NCBI GenBank assembly: GCA_002686705.1
Contig: NYYH01000077.1
Location: forward strand, 6,992-70,991
Length of the DNA: 64,000 bases
Direction of reading: 5' to 3'
DNA from: Bacteroidota bacterium
GTDB taxonomy: Bacteria > Bacteroidota > Bacteroidia > Bacteroidales > F082
Shown: positions 19,334 to 29,601 of the stretch, in pieces
Layout of the letters: the number at the start of each line of letters is the position of its first letter
Position numbering within the stretch: the first letter of the stretch is position 1
Notes under the pieces: model-generated
Database searches by the model: none
What the model was told of the DNA's origin: nothing
Seen by the model: only the letters and a program-made list of their open reading frames with translations
Translations under genes and position numbers: made by a program

Positions 19334-20149
19334 CTAATACTGCTCTTTTTTATTTGGGAACTTCATTTCCTTCACATCATCTATGTAGGACTCAAAAGCT
19401 TTGATCATTTCATCGTGCAAATTGTGATAACGTCTAAGGAATCGGGGAGAGAAATCCTGATTAATACCAAGCATATCATGCAACACAAGTACTTGCCCAT
19501 CAACTTCCGGTCCGGCACCAATGCCTATTGTGGGAATTGAAATTGCATTAGTGACATCAGCAGCTAGTTGTGAAGGAATTTTCTCAAGAACCACACCAAA
19601 ACAACCGGCACTTTCTAAAATTTTAGCATCTCTTTTTAACTTCTCTGCTTCTTCAGGTTCAGTGGCACGAACAACATAAGTTCCAAATTTATTTATAGAT
19701 TGAGGTGTTAAACCCAAATGTCCTAGTACTGGTATTCCAGCACTTAATATTCTATCGATTGATTCCAGAATTTCTTCACCACCTTCCATTTTTATAGCAT
19801 TTGCACCCGACTCTTTCATTATTCGAATTGCCGAATTTAAAGCTTCTTTTGAGTTGCCCTGATATGTTCCAAAAGGCATGTCAACAACAACTAAGGCTCT
19901 TTCAACGGCACGCATAACCGAAGATGCATGATATATCATTTGGTCGAGGGTTATGGGCAGGGTGGTTTTGTGTCCAGCCATTACGTTGGAAGCTGAATCA
20001 CCCACAAGGATAATATCTATTCTGGCTTCATCCAGTAATTGAGCTGTTGAATAATCGTAACCTGTCAACATTGCAATCTTCTCACCCCTTTGCTTCATTT
20101 CTTGTAGCACATGAGTAGTAATTTTTGGAAGGTCTCTGGTTGTATTCAT
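19334..20149 (-). CDS. panB: 3-methyl-2-oxobutanoate hydroxymethyltransferase
   Basis: PanB transfers a hydroxymethyl group from methylene-tetrahydrofolate to ketoisovalerate, the first committed step to pantothenate and CoA. The 271-residue protein is full length. It shows [17 protein letters not shown], the metal-binding [12 protein letters not shown], the substrate-binding AIKMEGG, and GHLGLTPQS. It is cytoplasmic. The other pantothenate genes (panC, panD) are not adjacent. CAAATGTA at 20173-20180 gives a minus-strand TACATTTG box 24 bases upstream, but without a well-spaced TTG. Confidence 0.97.
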   Translation of the reverse strand: MNTTRDLPKITTHVLQEMKQRGEKIAMLTGYDYSTAQLLDEARIDIILVGDSASNVMAGHKTTLPITLDQMIYHASSVMRAVERALVVVDMPFGTYQGNSKEALNSAIRIMKESGANAIKMEGGEEILESIDRILSAGIPVLGHLGLTPQSINKFGTYVVRATEPEEAEKLKRDAKILESAGCFGVVLEKIPSQLAADVTNAISIPTIGIGAGPEVDGQVLVLHDMLGINQDFSPRFLRRYHNLHDEMIKAFESYIDDVKEMKFPNKKEQY

Positions 20150-20288
20150 TGATTTACATTTTTAACACAAAGCAAATGTATGATAAAATAGTTATCAGAT
20201 ATAGGTTCAATCAAGTTTAATATACATTTGAAATCTACCTTATTTTGATGGTGGTTATGTATTGTTTGTTTCACATGATATTTTCAAC

Positions 20289-20398
20289 TGGAGTAATGGA
20301 GTATTGGGAGTACTCGTCAAGCTGCATTAACACTTCTGCTTGTTTCCATTTTCATGTTATAACTCATTGATACAGTTCTCCAACACTCCATTACTCCA
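20289..20398. repeat. Long imperfect inverted repeat of GGAGTAATGGAGT type
   Basis: TGGAGTAATGGAGTATTGG at 20289-20307 is nearly the reverse complement of CCAACACTCCATTACTCCA at 20380-20398 (one mismatch over 19 bases), with a spacer of about 72 bases. It lies downstream of the right-handed beta-helix gene and upstream of panB on the minus strand. It has no adjacent T-run typical of a terminator. The unit itself is an internal tandem (GGAGTAnTGGAGTA), suggesting a low-complexity mobile or dispersed repeat. Confidence 0.6.
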
Positions 20399-20422
20399 TA
20401 ACACAAGTTCATATTATGATGT

Positions 20423-22735
20423 TCATTTATTCATAATCAATTTCAAACTCTCAACTTCTTTTCCATTTTCAAACATAACTACATAATAAACCCCCGTTGG
20501 CAATTGGTGGTTGTTATCATCATCACCATTCCATACTATATGTGATACCCCCGGTAAGGTTGTCGCATCCAAAAAAACTTTTACCCTTTGGCCGTAGTTG
20601 TTGTAAACCTCAAGTTTAATATTGCTTTTGGATTTGAAAGTTGCAGTAATTATTGTTCTATTACTAAACGGGTTTGGTGCAGCTTTCAGCAGGCTTTGCT
20701 TTTCTTTTTTGATTGGAAGGTATTCGTTAAAACCAACAGTTGGGTCCCACTCATAAGCCCCCATATCAATAGCATCATTAAAAACACGGGGATTGCCGGC
20801 AAGGTCTGTTTCCGGCAGTTCTATCCAGTCAGGTAGGTCAAGGGTTCCGGTATTTATACATGGTGAGTTATCGCTTAGGTTGTATGGGTATTCCCACCCT
20901 CCATAGAATAGGGGGTCTGTATCTATATTGGTTTCATCGTAGTATAAATTATTAAATGGTGAGTAAATTTGAATGGCTGATTCACCACCATCCACCAGCG
21001 AGTTATATATATTCAAATTGCACTCACCTGCCCAGTCTTGTGTGTACATATACGCAGGGCCATATTCATTATTGTAAATAATGGAGTTGTAAATATGCAA
21101 ACCTGCACCATAGGTAACACCAATACCCGCAGCTTCATAACAATCAGTGGTATTGTCGGCTATAGTACTGTTAACAAGGTAGGCCTCACCGGCATTTGTT
21201 ACTGACAAGGCTGTTGCACCAGCACCATTGTTAATGTCCTGCCCTTCATTATCAATAAACAAACAATTGTACATTATGCAAGTTATATGATTTGGAGAAC
21301 TTGTTTGACCGAGAACAGAAATACCTCCTCCTGCTGCCATGTCCGGAATTGAGTAATCAGGGAAATTCTCAATAACTCTGCAGTTATTAATAATTACTGT
21401 GTCGGCTGGTTCAACCAAAGATCCATATCCTACCCGAATAGCCCCTCCACCAATATTATTAACAAGATCTATTTTATCAAGTACAAAGTTATTTGATGTT
21501 GATATGCTACCTCCTCCACTTGTTGTACCATAATTTTCTTTGAATAAAATATTTGTCAGGCTTGAATTGTTATTCAATTGTAACAAAATACCGCCATAGC
21601 CGTAAGGACTTATAACATCCCCATTGCCATGTTGAATTGTTAAATTACTTATATTGTAATTGTTCGCAAAAAATATTCCATGCATTAAATAAATCTGATC
21701 TTCGGCATCCAAAATGGTTGAATCACGGTTTTGTCCTAAAATTGATATATCCCGTTTTAAGCTTAACGGAAATCTTTCTCCTCCTGAGAGTGTATAAACA
21801 CCATTAGCAACATGGATAGTGTCGGGTGAAATACTATCAGAAGCCATTTTTAATAATGCAAAGCTAATATCCTTCAATGGTTCATCCGGGGTTAAGCCAC
21901 TATTCTGGTTATTGCCAACCGGGGATACAAATAAATCTCCTGTAGCCGGCTGTACCTTACCGGTATTTATTTCAAATGTAATATCATTGTTAGGATACCC
22001 CATACTGCCTTGTGAGTACATATAATAGTAATCGGGAGATTCAACAGTAAATGTATCTACCACCAGATGTAATAATGGATAGTCTCCCATCCTGTAAATA
22101 TCGGTACCAATAGCTGAATAATTCAAATATATATTGCATTTGTTAACTGTATCAAATTCAACATTACTGCTTAATAATAATATACCACCGCCACGTTTAT
22201 ATGAGTGATTGTTTTTTATTGTTAAGCTTGACAGATAGCCTGTTGAATGATAATAATAAATACCTCCCCCATAACCTTGTGCATGGTTGTTAGTGATTTC
22301 ACAATTATATATATCCATATTTGAATACTTCACTATTATTGCCCCTCCACTAACAGAACCGTGCCATGTTCCACTTCCGTTGGTTAAAGTAAACCCATTT
22401 ATTTCAATTAATAACTGGCAATCCTGAATATTAAAACAGCTTCCCGTTTTATTACCATCAATAATGGTTTGTTGAATATATGAAAGGTCACCTGTTGTAA
22501 GTGTTAAACTTCCAATTGTTATATTCTTGTTTTCGCAATATATATTCTCGTAGTAGATACCCGGCCAAACCAATACCGTATCCCCATCAACAGCAGCTTC
22601 AACAGCATTCGAGATTATTATGTAATCGCCTGTGCCATCTTGTTTTACGGTAAGTGTGTTGGCAAGGGAAACCATACACAAACACGTGAGAATAATTACT
22701 ATAGGATATCTTATTTTATATTGATAATTGGTCAT
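20423..22735 (-). CDS. Secreted right-handed beta-helix protein with T9SS sorting domain
   Basis: The 770-residue protein has a signal peptide (CLCMVSLANT), then a parallel beta-helix of the Pel9A/DUF1565 kind: TVKQDGTGDYIIISNAVEAA and GDTVLVWPGIYYENI begin the first ladder, and SPVGNNQNSGLTPDEPLKDI begins a second at about residue 265. The last ~85 residues are a T9SS type A domain (AAPNPFSNRTIITATF, IKLEVYNNYGQRVKV, LPTGVYYVVMFENGK). The domain directs passage through the outer membrane and surface attachment or release. The helix suggests binding or cleavage of polysaccharide, but no catalytic residues can be assigned. It follows the 1353-residue T9SS gene with a 54-base gap, so the two are probably co-transcribed. 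Confidence 0.85.
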   Translation of the reverse strand: MTNYQYKIRYPIVIILTCLCMVSLANTLTVKQDGTGDYIIISNAVEAAVDGDTVLVWPGIYYENIYCENKNITIGSLTLTTGDLSYIQQTIIDGNKTGSCFNIQDCQLLIEINGFTLTNGSGTWHGSVSGGAIIVKYSNMDIYNCEITNNHAQGYGGGIYYYHSTGYLSSLTIKNNHSYKRGGGILLLSSNVEFDTVNKCNIYLNYSAIGTDIYRMGDYPLLHLVVDTFTVESPDYYYMYSQGSMGYPNNDITFEINTGKVQPATGDLFVSPVGNNQNSGLTPDEPLKDISFALLKMASDSISPDTIHVANGVYTLSGGERFPLSLKRDISILGQNRDSTILDAEDQIYLMHGIFFANNYNISNLTIQHGNGDVISPYGYGGILLQLNNNSSLTNILFKENYGTTSGGGSISTSNNFVLDKIDLVNNIGGGAIRVGYGSLVEPADTVIINNCRVIENFPDYSIPDMAAGGGISVLGQTSSPNHITCIMYNCLFIDNEGQDINNGAGATALSVTNAGEAYLVNSTIADNTTDCYEAAGIGVTYGAGLHIYNSIIYNNEYGPAYMYTQDWAGECNLNIYNSLVDGGESAIQIYSPFNNLYYDETNIDTDPLFYGGWEYPYNLSDNSPCINTGTLDLPDWIELPETDLAGNPRVFNDAIDMGAYEWDPTVGFNEYLPIKKEKQSLLKAAPNPFSNRTIITATFKSKSNIKLEVYNNYGQRVKVFLDATTLPGVSHIVWNGDDDNNHQLPTGVYYVVMFENGKEVESLKLIMNK

Positions 22736-22789
22736 TGAATAATTGGTTTAATAGTTATTGGCTGATCGGTAATAATGACAACCGTTTTT

Positions 22790-25700
22790 TTAATTAACAA
22801 CAACTTTCCTGCTCATTACTACATTATCAATTTTAAGTTTAATTATATAAAGACCTTTAGGCAGTTTTTTGCCATTGTTTCCTGCTAAGTTCCATTGTAT
22901 GCCATACAAACCTTCAGGCTGGGTTGAACTAAAAAGGGCTGTAATATGCCTGCCATAACTGTCATAAACACCAATATTAACCAATGCCGTTCTTTCAACA
23001 TTATAATTAATGTTTAGTGTTTTGTTGACCGGGTTTGGAAAAATGTTAAACAATTGCTCATTATTATTTTCTTCTTTTTCCCTTCCTGATTTAAACGAAA
23101 TGAAATAGTAATCCTGCTTTTCACGTGTATTGATTGTTCTTTTCCTCCATGTACCGGTATTTTTGTTTCTAACTAAATATTCATCGATTTCAGGGTTGGC
23201 TGATTTCTGACTTCCGTAATACTCTTCGAAAACCACGTCACCACTTATTCCTTCAGTATATCCCGGTATTAGCACAATAGTATCACCGGCAAGTACTGTT
23301 GAAGCACCAACACATGAATCCTCAATAAATGCACCAATTTCCTGTGGGTATTCAGTTGTATCAAGTTCAATAAAAAATGAGGTGTAATCGGATTGTTCGG
23401 TAAATTGATAGTATTCGGTTGCATCTTTATCAATTATTGATGATGGATTACCTGTACTTTGCCATTGAAAACTCATATCGGAATTTGTCTCTAAGATTAC
23501 CATGTCGCCATAATCCATTGATACATCATCTTCATGAACGGCGCATATCCAATATGGTACAGCATATCCATCCGGATAATCCCAATCTTTTACACAACAC
23601 CAGGTTTGTGCTTTAATTATGGTTAACTCGTCAAGTACATTTTCAGGTATGGCATCAAATGGCGACTGGCTCTCATAAAGCCAGTAACCAACCCAGTTAT
23701 CATAATTCTCATAAATATTTACATCCTCGGCAGGATCTAATACATTGCCTAGTAGGTGAACCCACTTATTTTCGGGGGTGGTGCCGTACAATAATTTAAG
23801 TTTATAGCCAAGCGTACTTTGGATATTAATTAAGTCCCCTGTCAGCTGCCATTGTGTACCATCATAAATATTATCTTCAATCACCCAGCTTTCCGGAGGT
23901 AGGTTCTCCAATTCACTTTCATCAAGATAACCATCTGGCTCAATATTATTTAACAACACAGTATTAACTGGAACAGCATCATCTCCATCCCTGTTCATAC
24001 GTGGGAATGATAACCATGCCCATTCACCATCATTAAGCAGAAGGGCTTCGTTTGGTGTAAACCCCACCTTGCTTACACAACTGTGGCCACCATTGGGGAT
24101 GTAGATGTGGTTGGTGTACGGGTTTATGTATGGGGTAGTACGATTATTAAAGAAAAACATTGCTATGTCAACTGTATGGTCATAGTCAGGAAAATAAGTA
24201 GCCATACCGAGATCTGTTATTTCCCAAACCGGATTATCAGGATCAAAGGCATATAGTGCTGCTTGTCCGTCCCCTAATTTTGCAGCATCAACCTTTCGAT
24301 GAATATATATTTTTCCATCATATGGGTTTGCGAACATACAAGCTATCTGGCCATCTATGGCAGGCAAGTTGGTTGGGTTAACTAATTCAGTTTGTATATT
24401 ACCCATTCCATCAATGTTTATTTTCCATATTTCAAACTTACGATGTTCTAAAGATAAGTCATTAGTTTCTTTTACACCAAACAATTGGTCATGTTTTTTA
24501 CTATATACAATATCTATGAAATAACTTTCGTCAGTTAAAAGACCTGACTGAGATGATGGAGGATTCAGGTAATTATATGCATATAGGTGATATCCTACAA
24601 TAAATACTTTACCATAATATTGTGAGTTATAATCGGCTCCAAAATTTCCGGGACAAACTGTCTTGTAAGTATAATCATCAATATTAATCTCATTAGTAAT
24701 ATCATCAGTAAGTGCAATTATTTTCGAAGGAGGAGGAATTGGAGATTCATCTACAATAGTGAAGATGCTGTTTGGTTCAGTATTATAGGGCGGTAGCTTT
24801 TGTTCCTGGATTGTGATTGTTGCATAAGTTGTTTCATCATAAGTGTTGTAATCGAAACTTGCAAAATAGCTTAGAAATGGTTCAGAGTAGGTATCAAATC
24901 CCGTTAGCAGTTCCGTTTCTTGTATTGGATAATCAGGAAGAGCAGCATCGATAAAGTGTATTTTTGGATTTGTATTATATTGCATACCCGAAGTAATATA
25001 AAGCTTCCCCGTTGGAGTAATAAACATTTCTTTTACAAATTGTTCATTAGATATGCTAATGGTATGGGCTGTAGTATAATCACTTGCTTTTATAGCAATG
25101 ATTTCAGCATTATTATGCTCAAATTTTGAAATCAGAAAATGATCCTGAAAGGGGTTGTAAATTATATCACCGATAGGGGTTGATATATCATAATGGAAAG
25201 TTGCCCCACTTGAATTAATATAAATATAAATACCGGTATTATATGAATTGAGCTTATTAAAAAACACCATTTTTGAGCCATCATTATTAGCACATATGTG
25301 ATATGCAGGATATGCAGTTTTTTCTGTTTCCGAATAAACAGGAGATCCATTACTTTCAATTAGTATTTCTATTCCATTTTTAACAGTATTGTTAATAAAT
25401 GCCTTATTTTCTATAACAGCACCTTTGCCAAAAAAGTTTGATTCGCCACCATGTAACAGAGAGTAAGCGTAATCTGAACCATTATGTTTTAACAACGCAA
25501 TCCCATCTTTTTTACTTATTATAGCAGTAGATTCATCAAATTTGGTTAAGTGGATTGCTGTGTTAGTGTCGTAATCTGATGTACTAATTGAGTTATCATT
25601 GTCAAAGTAATTCGATCCTAACACAAAATTATCATCTGAGTTGTAATGTAGAACAAACGTATTGGTATTGTAATATGCATCATTTGGCAATGGAGGTGAT

Positions 25701-26851
25701 GCTTCAAGTATTTCAGCATTATTTGGTCCATAAGTTAATACTAAATCGTTATGTGATCTTAGGAATACTGCATCTGTAATCATTGAACTAGGGCAATCAA
25801 AGAATTTTACATCATCTGTCGTACCATCAATAACACAAAACCTGGGATTGTTTACAACTCCGGAAAAAGATTTATATGGTAATACAATTATTTTATGAAC
25901 TGCGGGATCACCAGGAACACCAGGTTTATTAACATACAGCACTTTACCCATTTTAAACCAACCAACCCCACCATCGTTTTCAAATTGTATAGTAGTTACA
26001 TGTTCAACTTCACCAGGTGTTATGTTTTTTATGTCGATTAATGCAGTAGAAATAGGATCTGGCTGGGCATTGTCATCCCTTAACCCCAATCTTATCAAAT
26101 AGAAATAGTTATTCTCTTCATTAAAAACATAATTGTTAATTTGGGCTCCATAATCGTCTGTTGGTATATTTTTTTCAGTATAAAATAAACTTGTATGTCC
26201 ACTCAGTTCGGGAGCGATACTATAATCAATGTCGTAAATACCAAAAATTGTTCTCTTCTCATGAAAATTACCAGTTTGGTTATTATTAGGGTCTTTATCT
26301 CGCCCATTCACCAATACATATAATCGGTGATGTCTATCAGCAGGGTTAACCGTATTAGCATCATTATCGTACCTGAGGATAACACGTCCATCTTGAGAGT
26401 CAAATTCATTATCTAAAAAAGCTTCACCACCTCCTACAATAGTACTTAATGAGGTTAACCAATACTGATGTGTTGCAGGGTTTCCTGTTGCAACAGTGTT
26501 AATAACAAGCAATTTAAGTTTGGGAGTGAGAGCGTAAACATATTGATTCCCTGGTTCATCATTATAAACCATTATACTTTGGTCAGGTACATACAACCAT
26601 CCGTTAAAGTAAACAGGATTGAACTTGCCCATTGTTTCTGTAAAATAAATTTTTTCCTGAAATGTACCTGAAGAGTTGTAAATCGAAATACCATCTGCTG
26701 AGTATGCAAAGATTTTGGTATTCGCTTCAATGATACTTCCAATAAATGAACCACCGCCCCCATTACTTGATGGCAAATTAATATTATCTACTGTTGTTTG
26801 TCCACTTAATCCGACCACAGATAATATAAACAGGAACAGAATAATACGCAT
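22790..26851 (-). CDS. Very large secreted protein with T9SS sorting domain
   Basis: At 1353 residues this is the largest protein of the window. A signal peptide (RIILFLFILSVVGLSGQ) precedes about 900 residues of propeller-like or WD-like strands with repeated local patterns (NPYDGKIYIHRK, NPYTNHIYIPNGG), indicating one or more beta-propellers. A DUF-like segment near 960-1200 precedes the T9SS type A domain (NIFPNPVNKTLNINYNVERT ... LPKGLYIIKLKIDN). It is exported across the outer membrane by T9SS and probably displayed at the surface. No enzymatic motif is visible. Its start codon is preceded by a heptanucleotide tandem repeat. Confidence 0.8.
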   Translation of the reverse strand: MRIILFLFILSVVGLSGQTTVDNINLPSSNGGGGSFIGSIIEANTKIFAYSADGISIYNSSGTFQEKIYFTETMGKFNPVYFNGWLYVPDQSIMVYNDEPGNQYVYALTPKLKLLVINTVATGNPATHQYWLTSLSTIVGGGEAFLDNEFDSQDGRVILRYDNDANTVNPADRHHRLYVLVNGRDKDPNNNQTGNFHEKRTIFGIYDIDYSIAPELSGHTSLFYTEKNIPTDDYGAQINNYVFNEENNYFYLIRLGLRDDNAQPDPISTALIDIKNITPGEVEHVTTIQFENDGGVGWFKMGKVLYVNKPGVPGDPAVHKIIVLPYKSFSGVVNNPRFCVIDGTTDDVKFFDCPSSMITDAVFLRSHNDLVLTYGPNNAEILEASPPLPNDAYYNTNTFVLHYNSDDNFVLGSNYFDNDNSISTSDYDTNTAIHLTKFDESTAIISKKDGIALLKHNGSDYAYSLLHGGESNFFGKGAVIENKAFINNTVKNGIEILIESNGSPVYSETEKTAYPAYHICANNDGSKMVFFNKLNSYNTGIYIYINSSGATFHYDISTPIGDIIYNPFQDHFLISKFEHNNAEIIAIKASDYTTAHTISISNEQFVKEMFITPTGKLYITSGMQYNTNPKIHFIDAALPDYPIQETELLTGFDTYSEPFLSYFASFDYNTYDETTYATITIQEQKLPPYNTEPNSIFTIVDESPIPPPSKIIALTDDITNEINIDDYTYKTVCPGNFGADYNSQYYGKVFIVGYHLYAYNYLNPPSSQSGLLTDESYFIDIVYSKKHDQLFGVKETNDLSLEHRKFEIWKINIDGMGNIQTELVNPTNLPAIDGQIACMFANPYDGKIYIHRKVDAAKLGDGQAALYAFDPDNPVWEITDLGMATYFPDYDHTVDIAMFFFNNRTTPYINPYTNHIYIPNGGHSCVSKVGFTPNEALLLNDGEWAWLSFPRMNRDGDDAVPVNTVLLNNIEPDGYLDESELENLPPESWVIEDNIYDGTQWQLTGDLINIQSTLGYKLKLLYGTTPENKWVHLLGNVLDPAEDVNIYENYDNWVGYWLYESQSPFDAIPENVLDELTIIKAQTWCCVKDWDYPDGYAVPYWICAVHEDDVSMDYGDMVILETNSDMSFQWQSTGNPSSIIDKDATEYYQFTEQSDYTSFFIELDTTEYPQEIGAFIEDSCVGASTVLAGDTIVLIPGYTEGISGDVVFEEYYGSQKSANPEIDEYLVRNKNTGTWRKRTINTREKQDYYFISFKSGREKEENNNEQLFNIFPNPVNKTLNINYNVERTALVNIGVYDSYGRHITALFSSTQPEGLYGIQWNLAGNNGKKLPKGLYIIKLKIDNVVMSRKVVVN

Positions 26852-26866
26852 TTTACTAATTGCTAA

Positions 26867-26906
26867 CTTTTGTCTTTTGTCTTTTGTCTTTTGTCTTTTG
26901 TCTTTT
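26867..26906. repeat. Heptanucleotide tandem repeat (CTTTTGT)5.7
   Basis: CTTTTGT repeats five times perfectly at 26867-26901, followed by a partial sixth copy (CTTTT). Read on the minus strand it is an ACAAAAG array that ends 15 bases before the ATG of the 1353-residue secreted protein. It is also about 50 bases from the promoter of the divergent TonB receptor. A perfect array with a unit length not divisible by three is prone to slippage. Confidence 0.9.
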
Positions 26907-26955
26907 CATAATATTAGGTCTTAAGTTAATTGAATCCGTTAAAGATATAAAAAAC

Positions 26956-26987
26956 TTGCGATGGCTAATTAGTTTATAATAAATTTG
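26956..26987 (+). promoter_or_regulatory. Promoter of the TonB receptor gene
   Basis: TTG at 26956-26958 and TAAATTTG at 26980-26987 are 21 bases apart and match the Bacteroidota primary-sigma consensus (TTTG, 19-21 bp, TAnnTTTG). The start codon lies 23 bases after the -7 box. Confidence 0.65.
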
Positions 26988-27009
26988 CACCTTTTAAGTT
27001 TACCATGTA

Positions 27010-29559
27010 ATGAAAGCCAGAGGCACTATATATATATTAATATTTTCATTTGCAATCATGCTGTTATTTGGGTTGCAAGGTAATATAGTTGCTCAAACTG
27101 CAACTGTTGAAGGTAAGGTAACTAATAGTAAAGGTAAAGCTATCGAGCTCGCGAATGTCTCCATTGTTGGTAAAAAGGGAGGAACAACAACTAATAAAGA
27201 TGGAAATTTCACACTAAAAGTGCCTGCAAATAAAGATGTTACAATTGCAGTAACATTTGTTGGCTTTGCTGACAATAGTATGAAATTAAATCTCAAACCT
27301 GGTGAAACCAAATTGTTGAAAATTGATCTTAAAGTAATATCAACAGAGCTTCCCGGATTTGAAGTTAAAGATGAGCAACTGCGGACACAGAGTATGATAC
27401 GCTTGAACCCCAAGAATGCTGTTCTAGCACCATCTTTAACAGAAGGTCTTTCAGATATTTTAGTAACGTTACCGGGTGTTTCTTCATCAAATGAAATGAG
27501 TTCTCAATATTCGGTTAGAGGTGGTAATTTTGATGAAAACCTCGTTTATGTAAACGACATAGAAATATACCGGCCCTTTCTTGTAAATTCAGGGCAGCAG
27601 GAAGGCCTTAGCTTTATTAATTCATACCTGGTATCTTCAATACTATTCTCAGCAGGTGGATTTGGAGTTCAATACGGCGATAAAATGTCTTCAGTATTAG
27701 ATGTGAAATACAGAACCCCTACAGAATTTGGTGGTTCATTTTCGGCTAGTCTGCTTGGCGCTGAACTGAATTTTGGAGGTTTAGCAGCTAATAGAAAGCT
27801 CACATATCTGGTTGGTACAAGATATAAAACGAACAAATATTTGCTAAATAGTCTGCAAACTCAAGGTGAATACCAACCAGAGTTTATGGATATCCAATCT
27901 CTAATCACTTATAAGTTGAGCAGTAGGTGGAATTTGTCTTTTCTGGGATATTATTCGCACAATAAATACAAAGTGGTTCCTGCCAATCGTGAAACAGATT
28001 TCGGGACATTTCAGGAGGTGATACGGTTTAAGGTTTATTTTGATGGTAACGAAACTGATCGCTACGATTTATTTCAGGGGGGATTAACTCTTGAGCACAA
28101 ACCAAACAGAAATACTAACTTAAAACTTATTCTATCAGCATTCAATACTGATGAATCAGAAACATACGATATACAAGGACAATACTGGATTGGACAAGTA
28201 GAAAATAATCCCGGTAGTGAGGAATATGGTGACGCTGTTCAAACACAAGGGGTTGGTACATATTTGCTGCATGCACGTAATTATTTTAATGCAAGCGTGA
28301 TTTCTGCGGAACATAGGGGCACTATGATAAAAGATAAAATCAATCTGAAGTGGGGTTTACGTTATCAGAACCAAACTGTAGATGATAAGTTACGTGAATG
28401 GGAAATGGTTGATTCAGCAGGTTATTCGTTACCAAACCCTACGGACACTCCTGGTAATCCAAATCCCCAAAATCCAAACTTTGAGTTAAAAGATTTTGTA
28501 AGTGCAAATAATAACCTGAACACTAACAAACTTACCGGATATTTGTCAAATCAATGGAATCTGGTCAGAAAAAATAATGATGAAGTTTCTTTTACGGTAG
28601 GACTAAGGGCTAATTATTGGGATTTTAATAATGAATTTTTGCTTGCTCCAAGGGCTAATTTCTCGTATAAGCCAGCAAAGAATCCTAATTTAGTTTTCCG
28701 GTTTGCTACTGGAATTTATTACCAAACCCCTTTCTATAGGGAGATGCGTAATGTTGATGGAACAATCAACCACAATATTAAATCACAAAAATCAACTCAC
28801 TTTATTGCTGGTAGCGATTTAAGATTCAGATCATGGAATCGGCCTTTTATTTTTACTACCGAGGTTTATTATAAAATTCTGGATAACCTTATACCTTATT
28901 ATGTCGATAATGTTCGAATTCGATATCTAAGTGATCAACTTGCAAAAGGATATGCAACAGGTATTGATTTTAAAATTTATGGTGAGTTTGTTAAAGGTGT
29001 TGATAGCTGGATGAGTTTGTCGTTGATGCAATCAAAGGAGGATATTTATGATGATTTTTATTATGATTATTACAATGCTGACGGAGATAAAATTATATCG
29101 GGAATTACAATTGATACCGAAGTTGCTGATAGTGTAAGAGTTGAACCAGGATATATACCACGCCCTACGGATCAGCGAGTTAATTTCTCAATATTCTTTC
29201 AAGACTACATTCCAGGTCACCCTTATCTCAAAATACACCTTCGGCTACTATTCAATACGGGATTACCTTTTGGAGCACCTGATACCGAGAGATATGAGCA
29301 TACATTAAGGATGCCCGATTACAGAAGAGTTGATATTGGCTTTTCATATCAATTCATAAACGAAGGATCAACGTTTGGTTCAGGTAACCCACTTAAGCAT
29401 TTTAAGAATATGTGGATAAGTCTTGAGGTTTTTAACTTATTGCAGATATATAATACTGTATCATATATTTGGATAAAGGATATAAATAACAGGCAATTCG
29501 CTGTTCCAAATTACCTAACACCTCGTTTGTTAAATATTAAATTAGTAGCGGAGTTTTAA
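27010..29559 (+). CDS. TonB-dependent outer-membrane receptor
   Basis: The 849-residue receptor imports an unidentified ligand using energy from TonB. A signal peptide (to NIVAQ) leads into a carboxypeptidase-regulatory-like domain, about residues 30-115 (VEGKVTNSKGKAIELANVSI). The plug follows (SQYSVRGGNFDENLVYVND, GDKMSSVLDV), then a 22-strand-type barrel ending with a terminal aromatic strand (LLNIKLVAEF). No SusD partner or sigma/FecR pair is adjacent, so it is neither a classic Sus pair nor a regulated FecA system. The pssA gene lies convergent 43 bases beyond. Confidence 0.9.
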   Translation: MKARGTIYILIFSFAIMLLFGLQGNIVAQTATVEGKVTNSKGKAIELANVSIVGKKGGTTTNKDGNFTLKVPANKDVTIAVTFVGFADNSMKLNLKPGETKLLKIDLKVISTELPGFEVKDEQLRTQSMIRLNPKNAVLAPSLTEGLSDILVTLPGVSSSNEMSSQYSVRGGNFDENLVYVNDIEIYRPFLVNSGQQEGLSFINSYLVSSILFSAGGFGVQYGDKMSSVLDVKYRTPTEFGGSFSASLLGAELNFGGLAANRKLTYLVGTRYKTNKYLLNSLQTQGEYQPEFMDIQSLITYKLSSRWNLSFLGYYSHNKYKVVPANRETDFGTFQEVIRFKVYFDGNETDRYDLFQGGLTLEHKPNRNTNLKLILSAFNTDESETYDIQGQYWIGQVENNPGSEEYGDAVQTQGVGTYLLHARNYFNASVISAEHRGTMIKDKINLKWGLRYQNQTVDDKLREWEMVDSAGYSLPNPTDTPGNPNPQNPNFELKDFVSANNNLNTNKLTGYLSNQWNLVRKNNDEVSFTVGLRANYWDFNNEFLLAPRANFSYKPAKNPNLVFRFATGIYYQTPFYREMRNVDGTINHNIKSQKSTHFIAGSDLRFRSWNRPFIFTTEVYYKILDNLIPYYVDNVRIRYLSDQLAKGYATGIDFKIYGEFVKGVDSWMSLSLMQSKEDIYDDFYYDYYNADGDKIISGITIDTEVADSVRVEPGYIPRPTDQRVNFSIFFQDYIPGHPYLKIHLRLLFNTGLPFGAPDTERYEHTLRMPDYRRVDIGFSYQFINEGSTFGSGNPLKHFKNMWISLEVFNLLQIYNTVSYIWIKDINNRQFAVPNYLTPRLLNIKLVAEF

Positions 29560-29601
29560 TCTACTTAACAAAGAAAAACACACAGTTAGAACCCAAGTCA
29601 A

